From contig NZ_CP049156.1 of assembly GCF_011493005.1 (NCBI RefSeq), positions 2,728,001-2,792,000 of the forward strand: a DNA stretch of 64,000 nucleotides, read 5' to 3'. Of this stretch, positions 61,039-64,000 are shown one piece after another. The notes beneath the pieces were generated by a model. That model saw only the letters and a program-made list of their open reading frames with translations. It was not told the DNA's origin and did not search any database. How positions within the stretch are numbered: position 1 is the stretch's first letter; the number at the start of each line of letters is the position of its first letter. The translations under genes and the position numbers were made by a program. The stretch is from Caballeronia sp. SBC1 (lineage in GTDB: Bacteria; Pseudomonadota; Gammaproteobacteria; Burkholderiales; Burkholderiaceae).

Positions 61039-61431
61039 TTAGTGCTGCAGGCCCGTATCCTTCGGACCATCCGGCTCGGCGGACTTCAGTTGGTCGTTGG
61101 CGGTCTGCCTGTCGGCCTTCTTGTTGATCTTCGCGTTGCGCACCTGCTCCTTGTATTGCGCCTTCGCTTCCTTGTTCGTCGCCTTCAGATCCTGCTTCGA
61201 TGCCTTCTTCGACGCCTTGTATTCAGCACTAGCCTGCGCGTTGGCATTGCGCTTCACAACCAGCGGATCGGTAGGCGCCGGTGCGACGATATTCTGCGGC
61301 GGCGGCGCGGTTTGCGCGGCCATCTGGCCGGCATCGGCAGCGGCAGGCTGCGCGGTCTGCGCGAACGCGGACGCGGACAGACCCATGGCGACAAAAGCGG
61401 TACCCAACAGCATTTTCTTGACTTGCGACAT
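61039..61431 (-). CDS. Second small exported Ala/Lys-rich protein
   Basis: The ATG at 61429-61431 gives MSQVKKMLLGTAFVAMGLSA and then SAFAQ, a clear signal peptide, with AGAGG 8 nt upstream. The earlier ATG of the open frame is too close to the ribosome-binding site. The mature part (about 105 residues) has a Pro/Ala region and then Lys/Ala-rich repeats (ASKKASKQDLKATNKEAKAQ). The two genes are 61 bp apart and probably cotranscribed. Confidence 0.7.
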   Translation of the reverse strand: MSQVKKMLLGTAFVAMGLSASAFAQTAQPAAADAGQMAAQTAPPPQNIVAPAPTDPLVVKRNANAQASAEYKASKKASKQDLKATNKEAKAQYKEQVRNAKINKKADRQTANDQLKSAEPDGPKDTGLQH

Positions 61432-61798
61432 ATTCATTTCCTCTCTGGCAGTTTTTATTCCGGGCGGCCGATTGCAACCATTGCAATCAACCGCGACGCC
61501 CAAGCGATGTGTGTTGTGTCCTCAAACACCGCGCGCCGCAAATACCCGTCTACACTTCTGATGACCGGCATGACGCGTAAAAAGCCGCGTAAAAAACGCA
61601 CCGATCACTATGACTGACCCGGGGCCGGACGCTGGAGTTCGCAAAAACACGTCATTGTTACCGAAGGTTTCACTTACTGACATATTGCAAACAGCCATAC
61701 GCTCCGATATCCGGGAGTCTGGGCTGTAGACGCACTTTGCGTGCCCGGCTGGTTTATCATGGGCGCCCTTTCCGCCCCACCCTGCAAAGACCGCTCAC

Positions 61799-62020
61799 AT
61801 GCCGCGACTCGAATTCACGCTCACGGGCGACTACGTCGAACTTCACAACCTGCTCAAGCTGATGGGCCTGGCCGACAGCGGCGGCTCGGCGAAAGCGCGC
61901 GTCGCCGAGGGCGAGGTGAAGGTTGACGGCAAGATCGAGTTGCGCAAGACATGCAAGATCCGCGCGGGCCAGACAGTGGTTATCGAAGACACCACGATCA
62001 AGGTTCAGAAACCGAAATGA
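61799..62020 (+). CDS. S4-domain RNA-binding protein (YbcJ-like)
   Basis: This 73-residue cytosolic protein consists of a single S4 fold: EFTLTGDYVELHNLLKLMGL, SGGSAKARVAEGEVKVDGKI and GQTVVIEDTTIKV. The AKARVAEGEVKVDG stretch is the RNA-binding loop. It is close in layout to E. coli YbcJ, which has a ribosome-related but unresolved role. A possible terminator follows at 62288-62338. Confidence 0.88.
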   Translation: MPRLEFTLTGDYVELHNLLKLMGLADSGGSAKARVAEGEVKVDGKIELRKTCKIRAGQTVVIEDTTIKVQKPK

Positions 62021-62380
62021 TCGGTGCAAGCGATGCGTAAGCGAGATGGATGATGTCAAATACCGCGTCGTTATCGACATAAACGCAATCAAGCAATAAG
62101 CTAGACGGCTTTCGTTCCCTTTCGCCGCTTTCAGCTTGTTGACGGTTGCAGCCAGCTTTTCAAGTTGGCGCGCTTCAAAACCGAGACTTCAAGCTGAGAT
62201 TTGAAGCCGGGTTTCAAAGCTGAAATTCAAAGCAGAAATTCAAAGCGGAGCTTCAGCTCAATCAGGCTGGAGCGCGGCCGGAACGAGCGGGCGATGCAGG
62301 ACCGGTAACGGTTCGCTGCATCGCCCGTTGCCGTTTTTGCGCGGTTGTTGCCGTGCAGCAAAGCATCCAGATAATCCGTC
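62021..62380 (+). promoter_or_regulatory. Gap with TTCAAAGC repeats and terminator
   Basis: No gene is supported in these 360 bp. Between about 62165 and 62265 TTCAA(A)GC-type words recur, including AAATTCAAAGC twice in tandem. A terminator-like stem follows at 62288-62327. Confidence 0.55.
62288..62338 (+). terminator. Terminator before the MATE gene
   Basis: CGGGCGATGCAG (62288-62299) and CTGCATCGCCCG (62316-62327) form a 12-bp perfect stem, followed within 7 nt by TTTTT. Confidence 0.78.
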
Positions 62381-63805
62381 ATGCCATCCAGAATGATCCG
62401 CGCGAACGCGCCGCCAAGCCTTTCCCGTCATGCCGTCGATACCGCGAGGCTCGCCGCGCCGCTCGCCATCTCGCAACTGGCGCAAATGGCGATGGGCGTC
62501 ACCGACACCATCCTGCTCGGCTCGCTCGGCCCCGATTCCCTCGCGGCCGGCGGCCTGGGCGCAAACCTGTTCTTCGTGGTCGTGGTGCTGCTGCAAGGCG
62601 TGCTGACGTCGGTGAGCGTCTCCGTCTCGCACGCGCGTGGCGCGAACAACGATCACCTCGTGCCGAATATCTACTGGACCGGGGTGGTGCTGTCGCTGCT
62701 GCTCGCGATTCCCGCATTCACGCTGCTGAGCTTCGCCGAACCGATCCTGCTCGCGTTCCACGAACCCGCCATGCTCGCCAAAAATGTCGGCGAATATTGC
62801 GCGATCCTGCGCTGGGGTGCGCCGGGCAGCCTGCTCGGGATCGGCATGATGCGCGCGTTCCTGCCGGCTATCGGTGCGGCGAAGCGGCTGCTGTGGGTAT
62901 CGATTGGTGGCGTGTTCGTGAACGGGTTTCTCAACTACGGCCTGATCCACGGCGCCTACGGCCTGCCCGAACTCGGTTTTCTCGGCTCGGCAGTCGCTAC
63001 CACGATCACCGTCTGGCTAACGGCGCTGGTGCTGATCGCGTTCCTGCATTTGCGTGCTCGATACAAACATTTTGTGGTGGCGTCACGGCCGCGCCTGCCG
63101 CTGATGGGCGAATTATTCGGCATCGGCTGGCCGGTTGCGATCACCTACGGCGTCGAATCCACGCTGTTTCTCGCCACCGGGATGACTGTCGGCACGCTCG
63201 GCGAAGCCCCGCTCGCAGCGCACCAGATCGCGCTGAACGTGGCGTCGGTGGCGTTCATGGTGCCGCTGGCTATCGGCCAGGCGGCAAACGTGCGCGTGGG
63301 CTACTGGATCGGCGCAGGACAGCCGCTGGCCGCTCGCCACGCCGGGTTCGTGGCAATTGCGCTAGGCGTGGCATTCATGGCGATGTCGGGCTGCGTGCTG
63401 GTGCTGGCGCCGCATGCGATCGTCGGGCTGTATCTCCATCTCCATGACCCGAAGAACGCCCAGACCGTCGCGCTGGCTGCGTCGCTGCTGGGCGTGGCGG
63501 CCGTGTTCCAGATCGTCGACGGCATGCAAACAGTCGCGTCGGGTGTGCTGCGCGGGCTCAAGGACACGCGCGTCCCCATGCTTGCGGCAGCGCTCGGTTA
63601 TTGGGGCATCGGCTTTCCGACGGGCTACATGCTGGCGTTTCACTTCAACGGCGGCACGAAAGGTTTGTGGTGGGGACTGGCTGCGGGACTTGCGAGCGTC
63701 GCGGTGCTGATGACCCTTCGCTTCGACCGCATGAGTCGCCGTCTGGTCACGCGCAGCGCGCTTGACTCAGCTAAATCCGTGCAGGCTCCCAGCCATACGG
63801 CTTGA
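62381..63805 (+). CDS. MATE family efflux transporter (NorM-like)
   Basis: This 474-residue inner-membrane drug/cation antiporter has about 12 hydrophobic segments. Family segments are MGVTDTILLGSLGPDSLAAG near 37-56, the GVLTSVSVSVSHARGANN loop near 72-89, AFHEPAMLAKNVGEYCAILRWG near 130 and GDVGTL-like WPVAITYGVESTLFLATGMT near 248-267. The C-terminal half repeats the fold, as expected. A later start at MIRANAPP is possible. The substrate is unknown. Confidence 0.9.
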   Translation: MPSRMIRANAPPSLSRHAVDTARLAAPLAISQLAQMAMGVTDTILLGSLGPDSLAAGGLGANLFFVVVVLLQGVLTSVSVSVSHARGANNDHLVPNIYWTGVVLSLLLAIPAFTLLSFAEPILLAFHEPAMLAKNVGEYCAILRWGAPGSLLGIGMMRAFLPAIGAAKRLLWVSIGGVFVNGFLNYGLIHGAYGLPELGFLGSAVATTITVWLTALVLIAFLHLRARYKHFVVASRPRLPLMGELFGIGWPVAITYGVESTLFLATGMTVGTLGEAPLAAHQIALNVASVAFMVPLAIGQAANVRVGYWIGAGQPLAARHAGFVAIALGVAFMAMSGCVLVLAPHAIVGLYLHLHDPKNAQTVALAASLLGVAAVFQIVDGMQTVASGVLRGLKDTRVPMLAAALGYWGIGFPTGYMLAFHFNGGTKGLWWGLAAGLASVAVLMTLRFDRMSRRLVTRSALDSAKSVQAPSHTA

Positions 63806-63931
63806 AGTAGTGGCTACGAATCTTCGGATTGGAGCGGGCATAAGTTAAGCAGACATTGTTGGTTGGATTTGGAGCGGCGCGAAGATACGATCAAGCCGTC
63901 TCCTTGAGATTCATCCAGTAACAGGGGTATT

Positions 63932-63963
63932 AAGCCCGCTTCGTCGAAGCGGGCTTTTTTTCG
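63932..63963 (+). terminator. Terminator downstream of the MATE gene
   Basis: AAGCCCGCTT (63932-63941) and AAGCGGGCTT (63947-63956) form a stem followed by a run of Ts. It lies about 130 bp after the MATE stop. Confidence 0.85.
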
Positions 63964-64000
63964 TCCGCGCGTGGTAATAACACGGTTCTTCAAGCTCGCC

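Overview
The window is a chromosomal segment of a Burkholderiaceae beta-proteobacterium, most likely Paraburkholderia or Caballeronia. The evidence is the high GC content, the rpmF-plsX-fabHDG-acpP-fabF order with a small hypothetical gene after fabF, the long RNase E with an Arg/Glu/Pro-rich tail, and family resemblances of the encoded proteins. No genus marker is present, so this is an inference.

Layout. 1-7332 (minus strand) is the fatty-acid/phospholipid cluster: yceD-like DUF177, rpmF, plsX, fabH, fabD, fabG, acpP, fabF, then a membrane protein cut by the window edge. 7770-9100 (plus) is yceF/maf and an RsmI-like methylase. 9204-12358 (minus) holds an S49 peptidase, a Rieske protein, a HAD phosphatase and rluC. 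A 925-bp gap follows, then rne (13284-16679). 16865-20141 is the molybdenum cofactor operon moaA-mobA-moeA. 20260-26336 carries a two-helix protein, a GNAT acetyltransferase, rmuC, a D-2-hydroxyacid dehydrogenase, an NhaD-type antiporter and pncB. fdxA and a tRNA-Asn(GUU) follow.

27311-46576 is a 19.3-kb integrative element inserted in the 3' end of the tRNA-Asn gene. A 49-bp direct repeat bounds it: the intact tRNA lies on the left and a 3' tRNA fragment on the right, next to a tyrosine integrase. Its right half (35.2-46.4 kb, all minus strand) is a control/replication module: integrase, two S24-fold proteins, a 1226-aa multidomain protein, an AlpA/excisionase-like protein, a winged-helix-like protein, a toprim primase, a RecA-fold helicase, a PD-(D/E)XK nuclease-like protein, an SSB-like protein and two small ORFs. 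Two arrays of 9-bp repeats with the same internal polarity switch flank the primase/helicase and the large gene. This resembles the split ori/crr replication origin of satellite phage P4. The left half (27.4-35.0 kb) is accessory: a membrane protein, a three-gene cassette with two paralogous Cys-motif proteins and a protein resembling the tail of phage head-morphogenesis proteins, a Panacea-domain pair (candidate toxin-antitoxin system), a membrane-anchored protein and a lipoprotein. Long non-coding stretches full of short paired words separate them. No virion structural operon is visible, so a phage satellite or small integrative element is the working model.

Right of the element lie vapBC, a glucarate catabolic locus (FadR-type regulator, a deleted MFS transporter remnant, gudD, kdgD), the L-lactate locus lutABC with a divergent FadR-type regulator and aldose epimerase, a 24-codon membrane miniprotein, creA, an unknown protein, a UvrD-family helicase, two small Ala/Lys-rich exported proteins, an S4-domain RNA-binding protein and a MATE efflux pump.
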